This document shows positions 54,556 through 64,000 of a stretch of 64,000 nucleotides of DNA, one piece after another. Both the position numbers and the translations under genes were made by a program. The stretch covers positions 1 through 64,000 of the forward strand of contig JAIBCN010000038.1 in NCBI GenBank assembly GCA_019694155.1. The letters run 5' to 3'. Position 1 is the first letter of the stretch. Each line of letters starts with the position of its first letter. The notes under the pieces were generated by a model. The model did no database searches. It was not told where the DNA came from and worked only from the letters and a program-made list of their open reading frames with translations. Source of the DNA: Vicinamibacteria bacterium. GTDB lineage: Bacteria; Acidobacteriota; Vicinamibacteria; Fen-336; JAGNNV01.

Positions 54556-54984
54556 TTACTTCGTGGGTGCGGGGGACGCGGCGGGAGCGGCGGTCGGCGC
54601 CACGGAGGCCGAGGGTGATGCCACCGCGGCGGGGGCCGCGGGAGACGGAGACGCCGTCGGGGTCAAAGGCATGCCGAGGACGTTCGTGGGCGCGGCGGCC
54701 GGGGTCGGGGAGGCCGCGGCCGGGATGGCATCGAGTACCGACGACTCCTTCTGCTTGAGCACGGCGAGCGAGATGCTCGTGATCATGAAAACCGCGGCGA
54801 GGCCGGTGGTCACGCGGGAGAGCAGGGTGGCCGAGCCTCGCGGGCCGAAGGCCGCCTGGGTGCCGCCGCCTCCGAATGCGCTCGCCAGGTCCTGCCCCTT
54901 GCCCTGCTGGAGCAGGACGACGGCGATCAGGAAGAAGCACGCAATCAGGTGCAGGATCAGAACAAGGTAGTAGAGAACGGTCAT
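54556..54984 (-). CDS. secG: Protein-export membrane protein SecG with Ala/Pro-rich tail
   Basis: The 142-residue SecG has the two expected membrane helices (LVLILHLIACFFLIAVVLL and TTGLAAVFMITSISLAVL). Between them is the conserved loop QQGKGQDLASAFGGGGTQAA. SecG joins SecYE and helps SecA-driven export. The last 60 residues are almost only Ala, Pro, Ser, Thr and Val (SPSASVAPTAAPAAS), a common but lengthy low-complexity tail. It is the last gene after gap, pgk and tpiA on the same strand, an arrangement seen in many bacteria. Confidence 0.93.
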   Translation of the reverse strand: MTVLYYLVLILHLIACFFLIAVVLLQQGKGQDLASAFGGGGTQAAFGPRGSATLLSRVTTGLAAVFMITSISLAVLKQKESSVLDAIPAAASPTPAAAPTNVLGMPLTPTASPSPAAPAAVASPSASVAPTAAPAASPAPTK

Positions 54985-55053
54985 CGCTTTGTTGCCTTAT
55001 GCCTCGGGTGCAGTCGTTCCAAACGGACGAAAGAGGCGAAGTATATCGAACTC

Positions 55054-55812
55054 TCAGGTTCGAGACGCCGCCACGATGCCAAGGAAGGATGGGGCTTCGA
55101 GGCAGGCCCCGCCCACGAGCGCTCCGTCCACGTCGGGCTCCGCGATGAGGGACGAGGCGTTGTCCGGCTTCACGCTCCCCCCGTAGAGGATCCGGATGGC
55201 GCGCGCCACCCCGTCGCCATGAGATCGCGCCACCAGCTTGCGGATGAAGATGTGGACCTCCTGCGCCTGCTCGGGGGAGGCGGTCTTGCCGGTGCCGATG
55301 GCCCAGACCGGTTCATAGGCGACCACGGAGCGCGCCGCCTCTTCGGGGGTCACGTGCCGCAGGGCGTGCTCGGTCTGCCTCTCGACCACATCGAATGTTC
55401 TCGAGGTCTCCCGCTCCTGGAGGGTCTCACCCACGCACAGGATCGGCGTCAGGGAATGGTCGAGAGCCGCCCGGGCTTTCTTCATCACGGCCTGGTCGGT
55501 TTCCCCGAACAGGTGCCGGCGTTCCGAATGCCCGAGGATCACGTGGGAGCAGCCCGCGTCCCGGAGCATGGCGGGCGAGATCTCACCGGTGAAAGCGCCC
55601 TTGCCGGCCTCGTGCATGGTCTGCCCCGCGAGACCGACCTCAGATCCCTTCAGGATCTCGCCGACCGCGGCGAGTGCCGTGAAGGGCGGGGCCACCGCGA
55701 CATCGATGTCGCCAAAGTCCCGAACGCCGTCGCGCACCGCGGTGGCCAGGGCCCGCGCCTCGGCGACCGTCTTGTGCATCTTCCAGTTGCCGACGACGAA
55801 AGGACGGGGCAT
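55054..55812 (-). CDS. tpiA: Triose-phosphate isomerase
   Basis: The 252-residue enzyme interconverts glyceraldehyde 3-phosphate and dihydroxyacetone phosphate. Its marks are K11 in GNWKMHK, the histidine motif ILGHSERR, the catalytic glutamate in AYEPVWAIGTG and the phosphate-binding ILYGGSV. It starts 13 bp after pgk, with which it is co-transcribed. A TCGAAC-N6-GTTCGA inverted repeat spans its stop codon (55046-55063). Confidence 0.97.
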   Translation of the reverse strand: MPRPFVVGNWKMHKTVAEARALATAVRDGVRDFGDIDVAVAPPFTALAAVGEILKGSEVGLAGQTMHEAGKGAFTGEISPAMLRDAGCSHVILGHSERRHLFGETDQAVMKKARAALDHSLTPILCVGETLQERETSRTFDVVERQTEHALRHVTPEEAARSVVAYEPVWAIGTGKTASPEQAQEVHIFIRKLVARSHGDGVARAIRILYGGSVKPDNASSLIAEPDVDGALVGGACLEAPSFLGIVAASRT

Positions 55813-55825
55813 GGTCTCCTGGCTC

Positions 55826-57034
55826 CTAGCCGCCGACCGGCGCGCCGGCCTCGTCGTCCAGACACTCCACTCCGGGCAGCTTGTCGCCCCCCAGGAACTC
55901 GAGCGACGCGCCGCCGCCCGTGGACACGTGAGTGATCTGGTCCATCAGGCCCGATTCCGCGATCGCCGCCACCGAATCGCCGCCGCCCACGATGGTGGTG
56001 GCCTTCGAATCGGCGAGAGCCTTCGCCACCGCGAAGGTCCCGGCCGCGAAGGGCTTCATCTCGAAGACGCCCATGGGACCGTTCCACAAGACGAGCGCTG
56101 CCTTTTCGATCTCGTGCCGGAAGGCCGACACGGTCTCGGGGCCGATGTCGAGGCCCATCCAACCCTCGGGCGTCTCGTTGACGGAGAGCGTCTTCGTCTC
56201 CGCATCCGCCTTGAAAGCGCTCGCGACGACGTGATCGAATGGCAGCAGGATCTTGCCCTTCCCCGCGTCGAGCAGCTTGCCGGCGAGAGCGACCTTGTCC
56301 TCCTCGACGAGGCTCTTGCCCGTGTTGTATCTGAGCGCCTTGAAGAAGGTGTAGGCCATGCCGCCGCCGATAAGCAGGGTGTCCACCTTGGGGAGCAGGT
56401 TCTCGATCACCGTGATCTTGTCCGACACCTTGGCTCCGCCGATGATGGCGATGTAGGGCTGGGGCGGAGACGCGAGGGCCATGCCGAGGTAGTGGATCTC
56501 CTTGTCCATCAGCAGGCCCGCGACCCGGTGCTTGACGAACGGCGCGACTCCCGCGGTCGAGGCGTGGGCGCGATGAGCGGTGCCGAAGGCGTCGTTCACG
56601 AAGGCGGTGGCGCCCGAATCCTCAATGAGCGACTTCGCGAAGGCGGGATCGTTTCCTTCCTCCTCGGGGTGGAACCGTACGTTCTCGAGGAGAAGAACGC
56701 TTCCGGGGTTCATGGCCCGGGCGCGCTCGCGGACGTCCTCGCCGATGCAGTCCTTCGCGAGGCCAACCTCGCACTTCATCAGCTCGGAGAGACGCTTCGC
56801 CACGGGAGCGAGGGAGAGGGCCGGGGTCGGACCCTTCTTCGGCCGCCCGAGATGCGAGGCGAGGACCAGCTCCGCCCCCGCCTGGCGGAGGAAGGTGAGA
56901 GTGGGAAGAGCGGCGCGGATCCGCGTGTCCTCGGTGATCGTGGTTCCGTCCATGGGCACGTTGAAATCCACGCGCACGAAGAGGCGCATGCCCTTGACGT
57001 TTCGGAGGTGCCGGACCGTCTGCTTGGCTGCCAT
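55826..57034 (-). CDS. pgk: Phosphoglycerate kinase
   Basis: The 402-residue enzyme makes ATP from 1,3-bisphosphoglycerate. Marks are [10 protein letters not shown] near the N-terminus, [21 protein letters not shown], the hinge [11 protein letters not shown] and the glycine loop [11 protein letters not shown]. It lies between gap and tpiA on the same strand with short gaps (42 and 13 bp). Length and motifs are normal. Confidence 0.97.
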   Translation of the reverse strand: MAAKQTVRHLRNVKGMRLFVRVDFNVPMDGTTITEDTRIRAALPTLTFLRQAGAELVLASHLGRPKKGPTPALSLAPVAKRLSELMKCEVGLAKDCIGEDVRERARAMNPGSVLLLENVRFHPEEEGNDPAFAKSLIEDSGATAFVNDAFGTAHRAHASTAGVAPFVKHRVAGLLMDKEIHYLGMALASPPQPYIAIIGGAKVSDKITVIENLLPKVDTLLIGGGMAYTFFKALRYNTGKSLVEEDKVALAGKLLDAGKGKILLPFDHVVASAFKADAETKTLSVNETPEGWMGLDIGPETVSAFRHEIEKAALVLWNGPMGVFEMKPFAAGTFAVAKALADSKATTIVGGGDSVAAIAESGLMDQITHVSTGGGASLEFLGGDKLPGVECLDDEAGAPVGG

Positions 57035-57076
57035 GGTTCCTTCTTTCCCCGCACGAGCGGAACGATGCGAGAGCGG

Positions 57077-58102
<1,026 letters not shown>

Positions 58103-58225
58103 TCAGATATCCGTGCGCGACATCGCGCGTGCTGCAAAGGGCCGCGTGAGACCGAAGGAAGATCGGTTGACCGGACGCGCCCCGGCGAAAATTGTAATTG
58201 AGAATGACCGGGTAGGCTCTGATGC

Positions 58226-59104
58226 ATGAGCACCATTGATCTCGCCTGCGTCGGGGAGTCTTTCGAGGATCTGATCTTCGCCGGCCTCCCGCGTCTGCCC
58301 CGGCTCGGAGAGGAACTCCGCACGAAGTCCTTCGTCCGTACCTACGGCGGGGGAGCCACCATCACCGCGGTGGCGGCGGCCCGCCTCGGCGTGCCCACGC
58401 GGATCGTGAGCGGCCTCTCGGACGGCGCCCTGGCCCGGCTCAGGGCGGAGGGTGTGCAGATCACGAACCTGAGGAAGCGGGACGAACTTCACGCCATCAC
58501 CGCGGCTCTCTCGACCCCCGAAAACCGGGCCTTCGCCACGTTCGATGGCGTGAACGCCGAGTTGGGGCCGCGTTTCGTCACCGCCCTGGGCAGGGTTCAG
58601 GCGCGGATCGTTCATTGCGCTTTGTGTCCACGCGACATCCCTCCCATGGCCAGAGCCCTTCGGGCTCTGCGTGAACGCGGGGTCAAGGTGTCGCTCGACT
58701 TCGGCTACGACCTGCATCTGGCGAAGGACCCGTTTCTGCCGAGCCTCATCGCCGAAGCCGACTATCTCCTGATCAATGAAGACGAGGCCGTGCTCTACGC
58801 GAAGCGGAGGACGCTCGCGCAGGCGGCGTCCTTCTGGAGGGAGCACGCGCGCCACACCGTCATCAAGCTCGGCGCCAAAGGGAGCCTTTGGATCTCTCCC
58901 CGGGGGATCGTGGAGGAGGCGGCGCCCAAGGTCCAGGCGGTCGACACCACGGGCGCGGGTGATGCCTTCAACGCGGGGTTCCTCGCCGGACTCCTGAACG
59001 GCCTGCCCGCGCGGCGCGCGCTGAGGCTTGGGAACACGGTGGGAGCCCGGTCGACTCGCGCGGTGGGCGGCCTCGACGGCCTGCCCCGGATCGAGGAACT
59101 CTAG
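58226..59104 (+). CDS. PfkB-family carbohydrate kinase
   Basis: The 292-residue kinase has the PfkB fold. The N-terminal substrate-binding segment is RTYGGGATITAVAAARLG and the C-terminal anion-hole and catalytic motif is DTTGAGDAFNAGFLAG. Such kinases phosphorylate sugars (ribose, fructose, 2-keto-3-deoxygluconate) or nucleosides; the substrate cannot be fixed from the motifs. It starts divergently from gap and is followed after 9 bp by the membrane glycosyltransferase-like gene. Confidence 0.9.
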   Translation: MSTIDLACVGESFEDLIFAGLPRLPRLGEELRTKSFVRTYGGGATITAVAAARLGVPTRIVSGLSDGALARLRAEGVQITNLRKRDELHAITAALSTPENRAFATFDGVNAELGPRFVTALGRVQARIVHCALCPRDIPPMARALRALRERGVKVSLDFGYDLHLAKDPFLPSLIAEADYLLINEDEAVLYAKRRTLAQAASFWREHARHTVIKLGAKGSLWISPRGIVEEAAPKVQAVDTTGAGDAFNAGFLAGLLNGLPARRALRLGNTVGARSTRAVGGLDGLPRIEEL

Positions 59105-59113
59105 GTTGTTGTC

Positions 59114-61426
59114 TTGAGCCGGCGCGCGCCTGGAGGCCGACTCTGGGTTCTAGCCCTCGGCCTGAGTGTTCTCGCGTCTTTCGTCTGGGGCTTGCGATTC
59201 ACCCGGTCCGGCCTGGCGCTTCAGGTTCGCCAGGCGGGGGGCGGCGTGGTCGCGTCGTTCGAGCACGCGAGCCTCAACACGCTTCGGACTGAAGCGCTTC
59301 AGGCGCGCAACCCGAGCGATCTGCGGGCGGAGTGGGTGGGGTACTGGGACGTTCCCGCCCCCGGCTTCGATGAATTGGTGCTGAAGAGCGACGGGGTCGC
59401 CTCCGCGCGTCTCGGCGACGCCGAGATTGCCGCGACAGGCCCGCATCGCATCCGCTCCCGCATCCCCCCAGGTCCCCGCAGGCTGTCGGTCACGTACGAG
59501 CCGGCGATGTCCGGCGCCGAGGAGGCCCCGCACCGCGAGATATTTCTCAAGGGCGTGACGTCCGACGGGAGGTCGATACCCCTCGCGCGCTCGCGAACGA
59601 GCACGCGACCTCTCTCGCCAGTCGACGAGATCGCGAGGTGGCTGAGCGTGATCCTCGCCGCCGGGGCTTTGTTCTCCTGGGGCCGCCTCTTCCTCCTCGG
59701 CGTCAAAGAGGCGGGTCTTGCGGCGATGGCGCGGCGGTGGTGGCCCGCCGTCGCGGCGGTTCTGGTTCTGGTCGCGGGGGCGCTGCGCTTCGAAGCGGTG
59801 GTCGTCACCTACTGGGGTGTCGAGGCGCCGGACTGGGCGGAAGGGCTTTCGAGCGCGATCCGCGATCTGCGCCCGGGAGGTTTCGAGCACGCGCCCACGA
59901 CCCATCCCTACGAGGGCGATCCCTTCAGCTATCTCATGATCGCCAGAACGATGGGCGCTTTCTACGAGCCCAGCGTGCGGGAACCCCTTTTCCCGGCCCT
60001 CACCCGGGTTGCGCTGATGCTCTCGGGCGGGAGAGATATCGGCATCAACTTCGTGTCCGCGATCTCTTCGACCCTGGTTGCCCTCGTCATCTTCGCCCTC
60101 GGGTATCGGCTTTCCTCGGCCCTTTCGGGCGCGATCGCCGCCTTCCTGTGGACCGTCGAATGGCAGGCGATCGTTCTTTCCACCCAGGGCTGGCGCGACG
60201 ACCTCTTCGCGCTGCTCGTCACCACGTGCGTCGTTGCCATGCTGGCGTTGCGAAGGAGCCCCGATCGACTCACCGGCTCTCTGCTCGGTATCGCGGGCGG
60301 ACTGGCGCTCCTCACCCGGCTGACGTCATTCTCCTTCCTGATCCCCGGAGTCGCCGCCGTGCTGCTGCTTCCCGCTCCGGCCTCGCGCGGCGATCGGGTT
60401 CGCGCCGCGGGTCTCGCCGCCTTGTGGATGCTCCTCCTGGCCGGGCCGTTCATGGCGGCCTGCGCCATCGGATACGGCGACCCCTTCCATGCGATCAATG
60501 TCCATGCGGCGTTCTATTCACGTCGTGCGGGGCACGGGGCCACCGCGAACGTATCGCAGATGTTCTCCACGTTGATGTCGCCGTGGGAGTTCGTCCAGAC
60601 GGGCTTGACCGGCCTCACCTCGCACCCCTTTTCGAACAAGTGGTTCGGCATCGGCGCCCTGCTCCCGGGACTCGACGAGGCGGCCCGGATCCTGGCCCTC
60701 GCCGGACTTCCCGTTCTGCTGTGGCGCGCGGACGGGGTGGTGGCGATTGTCGCCTTCCTCGGCGCGATCGCGCCCTACGCCTGGACATGGAACATCCCAG
60801 GCGGCGACGAATGGAGGTTCACCCTGCCCATCTATCCCCTCTTCCTGGTGTCGGCTGCGGTCGCCGTGGAGACGGGCTGGGGAATCTCCCTCGGCCTGAC
60901 TCGGTCAGCGTCCCGCCGCGATTCCGGCCGCGCCATCGCCCGGTATGCCGCGACCGCCGCCCTTCTGGCGGGCTTCGGCTCGTGGAGCGCCCGCTGGCTC
61001 GAGTGGCGTCGCGTGTCCGAGGCGATCGAGAGCCGCCGTCCCGCGGTCATCGGCCCGGAGGCTGGGGCCCGGGTCTTCTTCCAATCGGGCTGGAAGTCGG
61101 AGGCCGGCGCTGGGAAGGCCGCGAGCTTCGCGATCGTCGGGCCGGAAGCGAGGCTTCGACTGCCCATCCCTGCGGACCTGCCCGCGCGCGTGGTCATGAG
61201 GGTGGGCGCCGCGGAGGGTCCTCTTCGTGACGTGAGGCTCCTCGTGGGGGACATGGACCTCGGGACAATCCGGGGCCAGCCCGGCCGCGCCGACCTCGCC
61301 GCCGTCACCCTCGACGCCCGCGCGCCACGGTCGCGGGGCGCGGTCGAGCTCCGTTTCCTGAGCCCGGGCTCCGCGGCCGACTCGTCTCCGCTGGTTCTCC
61401 TCTGGGTGCGGATCGAGCCCTTCTGA
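59114..61426 (+). CDS. GT39-like membrane glycosyltransferase
   Basis: The 770-residue membrane protein has about ten hydrophobic segments in its middle and soluble parts at both ends. The luminal-type loop YEGDPFSYLMIARTMGAFY, followed by REPLFPALTRV, recalls ArnT/PMT-type glycosyltransferases that use polyprenyl-phosphate sugars. The classical DE pair after the first helix is not evident, so activity is uncertain. The N- and C-terminal domains look beta-rich. The start is TTG at 59114, chosen because the basic SRRAPGGR leader stands before the first helix. It heads a cluster with a polysaccharide deacetylase and a GT2 enzyme. Confidence 0.7.
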   Translation: MSRRAPGGRLWVLALGLSVLASFVWGLRFTRSGLALQVRQAGGGVVASFEHASLNTLRTEALQARNPSDLRAEWVGYWDVPAPGFDELVLKSDGVASARLGDAEIAATGPHRIRSRIPPGPRRLSVTYEPAMSGAEEAPHREIFLKGVTSDGRSIPLARSRTSTRPLSPVDEIARWLSVILAAGALFSWGRLFLLGVKEAGLAAMARRWWPAVAAVLVLVAGALRFEAVVVTYWGVEAPDWAEGLSSAIRDLRPGGFEHAPTTHPYEGDPFSYLMIARTMGAFYEPSVREPLFPALTRVALMLSGGRDIGINFVSAISSTLVALVIFALGYRLSSALSGAIAAFLWTVEWQAIVLSTQGWRDDLFALLVTTCVVAMLALRRSPDRLTGSLLGIAGGLALLTRLTSFSFLIPGVAAVLLLPAPASRGDRVRAAGLAALWMLLLAGPFMAACAIGYGDPFHAINVHAAFYSRRAGHGATANVSQMFSTLMSPWEFVQTGLTGLTSHPFSNKWFGIGALLPGLDEAARILALAGLPVLLWRADGVVAIVAFLGAIAPYAWTWNIPGGDEWRFTLPIYPLFLVSAAVAVETGWGISLGLTRSASRRDSGRAIARYAATAALLAGFGSWSARWLEWRRVSEAIESRRPAVIGPEAGARVFFQSGWKSEAGAGKAASFAIVGPEARLRLPIPADLPARVVMRVGAAEGPLRDVRLLVGDMDLGTIRGQPGRADLAAVTLDARAPRSRGAVELRFLSPGSAADSSPLVLLWVRIEPF

Positions 61427-61475
61427 GCGGCCCGATCAGCCGCTCGGTCGTCTTTCGTTACTATTCACCCACCTC

Positions 61476-62321
61476 ATGGCCCGAAGTTTCGCGTTCACCC
61501 TGGATCTGGAAAGCGACTACGCCTCGCTGCTTCCCACCGTCCGAAACCGGATTCTCGAACAGCCCGAGCGTGTGAAAACGGTGCTGAGCGCCCTGGGTGA
61601 GAAGGGCATTCGCGGCACGGCGTTCGTGGTGGGCCAGGTCATCGAGTCGTACCCGCGCATCATCGATGTCTTCCAGGAACACCGGTGGGAGTTCGAGCTC
61701 CACAGCTATTCCCACGACACGGCCCGCCCCGATACCGCCGATGAAATCGCGCGGGGCCGGGAGGCGTTCCTGCGCCGCTTCGGACGCGACCCCCTCGGCT
61801 ACCGCGCGCCCCAGGGGCGGATTTCGAACGAGGGCATCGCGCGGCTGGCCGAGGCCGGGTTTCACTACGACACCAGCGTGTTCCCGTCCTACTTTCCCGA
61901 TCCACTCAGGTACATCGCCATGCCCCGGGCGCCCCATTTCCGGGAGGCGCCGAGCGGAAGACGGCTGCTGGAAATACCCATGACCACGGTCACGCCGCTG
62001 CGTCTCACCCTGTCGACGTCGTACATCAAGCTCCTGGGGCCGTCCTTCTATCGCGCGGCCATCGGGGTGTTCGGCCTGCCCGAGGTGGTCTGCTTCGATT
62101 CCCATCTCCACGACTTCATCCTCGAGCCCGAGTCCTACCGCGAACTGCGGCCATTCTGGAAGTTCGTCTACGGCCGGAACCGGGACCATGGTCTTTCCAT
62201 CACCCTGGATCTGCTCGATCAGATCCGGGAGCGGGGCTACGAATTCCGCTACCTTTCGGAAGTGGCCGCGGCTGCCCTGGCCGCGGTGGGGCAGCCCGTA
62301 CCGGCCGGAGCCGCCGATTGA
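61476..62321 (+). CDS. Polysaccharide deacetylase, NodB type
   Basis: The 281-residue enzyme has the NodB homology domain. The first metal aspartates appear in FTLDLESDY, the histidines in ELHSYSHDT and the motif-3 arginine in GYRAPQGRIS. The C-terminal half holds FDSHLHDFI. It removes N-acetyl groups from a glycan or glycolipid. No signal peptide is present, so it probably acts in the cytoplasm on a lipid-linked sugar, as in DUF3473-type exopolysaccharide enzymes. Its stop overlaps the TTG start of the GT2 gene (TTGA). Confidence 0.9.
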   Translation: MARSFAFTLDLESDYASLLPTVRNRILEQPERVKTVLSALGEKGIRGTAFVVGQVIESYPRIIDVFQEHRWEFELHSYSHDTARPDTADEIARGREAFLRRFGRDPLGYRAPQGRISNEGIARLAEAGFHYDTSVFPSYFPDPLRYIAMPRAPHFREAPSGRRLLEIPMTTVTPLRLTLSTSYIKLLGPSFYRAAIGVFGLPEVVCFDSHLHDFILEPESYRELRPFWKFVYGRNRDHGLSITLDLLDQIRERGYEFRYLSEVAAAALAAVGQPVPAGAAD

Positions 62322-63046
62322 CGGCCAAAGCCGCGCGCGTCCTCGTCGCGGTCCCGGCCTTCAACGAAGCGGTGACCATCGCGGAAGTCGTGACCAGGGT
62401 CCGCCGCAGCCTGCCCGGCTTCGACCTGCTGGTCATCAACGACGGCTCCACGGACCGCACCCAGGAAATCCTCGATGATCTCGGCGTCGAGACCGCGCAC
62501 CATCTGTGCAACCTGGGCTACGGGCGGGCGATCCAGACCGCCATCAAGTACGCGGCTCACCACCGCTACGATGTGCTGATCACGCTCGACGCCGACGGGC
62601 AGCACGCCCCGGAGCAGGTGCTCGCCCTCTTTCACGAGTTCCAGGCCTCCGGCCACCACTGCCTCGTGGGTTCCCGCTTCGTCGAGGGCCGCGACTACGG
62701 CGCCGCGCCCTTCGACCGCAAACTGGGCATGCTGCTCTTCTCGTGGCTCACCTGGATCTTCGCGGGGAAGAGGATCTACGACACGACCTCCGGACTCAAG
62801 GCGATCCGCGCCGCGGTGTTCGAGCCGCTGGCCCGCTGGCATTTCGTCGACTTTCATGCCGAAGCCATCGTGTACCTGAGCCGCCTCGGGTTCAAGGTCG
62901 GCGAGTTTCCGATCACCGTGGCGGAGCGGCGCGCGGGGGTGTCGATGTACTCGCCCTTCAAGGCGCTCGTCTATCCCCTGAAGACCGCGCTCATGGTGCT
63001 CCTGGCCGTGGCTCACGCGCGCTACTCGCGCCCGGGCGCCGCATGA
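62318..63046 (+). CDS. Family 2 glycosyltransferase, DPM1/DolP-mannose-synthase-like
   Basis: The 242-residue enzyme has the GT2 start RVLVAVPAFNEAVTIAEVV, the nucleotide site INDGSTDRT and the metal site TLDADGQHAPEQV. A catalytic-loop region with TSGLKAIRAAVFEP follows. It has one weak hydrophobic segment and no large membrane domain, like polyprenyl-phosphate sugar synthases. It could supply the polyprenyl-phosphate sugar used by the GT39-like proteins on either side. The TTG start is set by the four-base overlap with the deacetylase gene, and its stop overlaps the next gene as ATGA. Confidence 0.92.
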   Translation: MTAKAARVLVAVPAFNEAVTIAEVVTRVRRSLPGFDLLVINDGSTDRTQEILDDLGVETAHHLCNLGYGRAIQTAIKYAAHHRYDVLITLDADGQHAPEQVLALFHEFQASGHHCLVGSRFVEGRDYGAAPFDRKLGMLLFSWLTWIFAGKRIYDTTSGLKAIRAAVFEPLARWHFVDFHAEAIVYLSRLGFKVGEFPITVAERRAGVSMYSPFKALVYPLKTALMVLLAVAHARYSRPGAA

Positions 63047-63426
63047 CCGCGCTCGGCGGAGTGGTCCTCATTCTCGCCGCCGCCCTGGTGGGCGGCTGGA
63101 TCCTCGATCTCATCCGGCGCGGCCGCCTGTACGTCGGCTACGGGATCGTCCTGCTCGCCCTCATCGTGATGGTCGTGGGGGTGGCGGTCGTGCCCTTCGC
63201 CCGCGACCTCGCCCATGCCCTCCTCGACCGGCTCTTTCCGGCCGAGCCGGTGGCGGTCGTGGGGCTGGCCGCGCTGCTCCTGCTCTTCATCTACCTGCTC
63301 CACCAGCTGTCTGTGCTCTCCGACCGCGTCGCGACGCTGACCCAGGAACTGGCCATCCGGCGGGCGCCGCCGAAGAGGGATGGAGAGGCGTCAGGGCTTC
63401 CGGAGGATCAGGATCCGCGCGAATGA
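63043..63426 (+). CDS. DUF2304-type membrane protein
   Basis: The 127-residue protein has three hydrophobic segments (GGVVLILAAALVGGWIL, GIVLLALIVMVVGVAVV and VVGLAALLLLFIYLLHQL) and then a short coiled stretch (LSDRVATLTQELAIRR). This is the pattern of DUF2304 proteins, which very often lie directly after a GT2 gene in glycan clusters. The ATG at 63043 overlaps the GT2 stop. Its last 36 bases overlap the convergent gene. Confidence 0.85.
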   Translation: MTALGGVVLILAAALVGGWILDLIRRGRLYVGYGIVLLALIVMVVGVAVVPFARDLAHALLDRLFPAEPVAVVGLAALLLLFIYLLHQLSVLSDRVATLTQELAIRRAPPKRDGEASGLPEDQDPRE

Positions 63427-64000
63427 ATTGACGTGCGCGGGCGCGAACCAGGGCCGGTTGCCGAGGCCTCGCAGATCCTCATTCGCGTACTTGAGCGCCA
63501 TGGTTCCGTCCAGAACGACGTGGGTGACGCCGTAGCGCGCCGCCGCCTGGCGCACGGCCCTCTCGTCCATCGAGGTCAGGATCTGTCTCTCGGTCCATTC
63601 GCGCTCCGCCCGGTCGCGAGTCTGAACGGGCCTGACCATCAGGAATCGCCGGCCGGTGAGGCCCGATAGGGTGATGCCTTCGGAACTCATCAGCACATCA
63701 TGGACGGAGGTGTTCTCGCGAAGCCAGGCCGCGGTTGAGAGCAGATCCTCGTCGAGGGGCGTGAGGCTGCGGGCGTAGTAGCGGTCCTGGGTCGTGGGAT
63801 CGAAACGCCCCGGGAAGGAGAAGGCGAGCATGGCTGCGAAGACGAGGCCGACGGCGGCCTGAGATCCGCGCGCCTTCCATCGCAGGAGCGTCCACACCCC
63901 GTACCCCGCTCCCGCGGCCGCGGCCATGCGCACCCAGAAGTACCCTTCGTCCGGTTCGGGAGCGAAGCCAAGCCGCAGGCCCGCCAGGTACCCGGCGGCG
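63391..64000 (-). CDS. Membrane protein, probably GT39-like (C-terminal part)
   Basis: The frame is open to the right window edge, so the start lies outside. The visible part has one or two hydrophobic segments (AAVGLVFAAMLAFSF). A soluble C-terminal domain of about 130 residues follows (LSTAAWLRENTSVHDVLMSS, then TGRRFLMVRP and YGVTHVVLDGT). This tail is typical of GT39-like or DUF2298-like membrane glycosyltransferases in glycan clusters. It converges with and overlaps the DUF2304-type gene by 36 bases. The family call is tentative because the catalytic part is missing. Confidence 0.6.
   Translation of the reverse strand, partial: AAGYLAGLRLGFAPEPDEGYFWVRMAAAAGAGYGVWTLLRWKARGSQAAVGLVFAAMLAFSFPGRFDPTTQDRYYARSLTPLDEDLLSTAAWLRENTSVHDVLMSSEGITLSGLTGRRFLMVRPVQTRDRAEREWTERQILTSMDERAVRQAAARYGVTHVVLDGTMALKYANEDLRGLGNRPWFAPAHVNSFARILILRKP

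Noticed and set aside
55046-55063. Inverted repeat TCGAAC-N6-GTTCGA, considered as a LexA box
   Set aside because: The Gram-positive-type LexA box needs four bases between the GAAC and GTTC halves, not six. The repeat also sits over the tpiA stop and not at a promoter of an SOS gene.
58167-58198. TTGACC and TGTAAT as promoter of the PfkB kinase gene
   Set aside because: The two boxes are 20 bp apart, too far for a normal sigma-70 promoter, so I only note the AT-rich island.

Overview
The window is a 64 kb piece of a high-GC bacterial chromosome, densely coded on both strands. It holds three large Oar-type TonB-dependent receptors with carboxypeptidase-regulatory-like N-termini, a PadR regulator paired with a permease-prefix membrane protein, a MacB/FtsX-type permease followed by a sigma-54 two-component pair, a CehA-type PHP hydrolase and a DUF5666-like secreted protein. 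That mix is typical of Acidobacteriota, which is my best guess. It is an inference from gene families, because no rRNA or other phylogenetic marker was found. I saw no tRNA, rRNA, CRISPR array, insertion sequence or prophage, and codon use looks uniform.

Layout. 1-3.7 kb: end of an ABC permease gene, then an NtrC-type regulator and a histidine kinase in one operon. 4.0-9.3 kb (minus): a fused alpha/beta branched-chain 2-oxoacid dehydrogenase E1 with a very long proline-rich N-terminus, a Tat-exported PqqB-like metallo-hydrolase and an unknown secreted protein. 9.5-18.3 kb (plus): error-prone polymerase DnaE2, a VapBC module, RadA, an MFS transporter, QueC, a TPR lipo/secretory protein and a YggS-type PLP protein. 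18.3-24.7 kb: a rhomboid-like membrane protein without the catalytic motif, imidazolonepropionase, then (minus) a DUF5666-like protein and a TonB-dependent receptor that both carry glycine-rich tracts.

24.9-39.8 kb is the most distinctive part. A GH63-type (glucosyl/mannosylglycerate hydrolase-like) enzyme, a CehA-type PHP hydrolase, a solute-binding protein fused to a MalF-type permease, a MalG-type permease and a GH38 alpha-mannosidase lie in a row. They are followed by the PadR pair, a GlpF-type channel, an unknown secreted protein and a MalK/UgpC-type ATPase. Together they could import and cleave an alpha-glycoside, possibly a mannosyl- or glucosylglycerate-type compatible solute. That substrate is inferred.

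39.8-52.4 kb: two Oar-type TonB-dependent receptors flank a PafA-like phosphatase, a transaldolase and a large PIG-L deacetylase fusion. The same perfect 12-bp palindrome (TGGAACGTTCCA) stands upstream of both receptors, so they probably share a regulator encoded elsewhere. 52.5-64 kb: a GspE/PilB ATPase, a CoA-binding protein, the glycolytic gap-pgk-tpiA cluster with secG, a PfkB kinase and a cell-envelope glycan cluster (GT39-like membrane protein, polysaccharide deacetylase, GT2, DUF2304) running to a second membrane protein cut by the window edge.

Non-coding signals include a PadR promoter whose spacer carries an inverted repeat, a rho-independent terminator after the second Oar receptor, two diverged copies of an 82-bp intergenic repeat, and two GNRA-capped hairpins in the largest gene-free stretch (26.25-26.84 kb).
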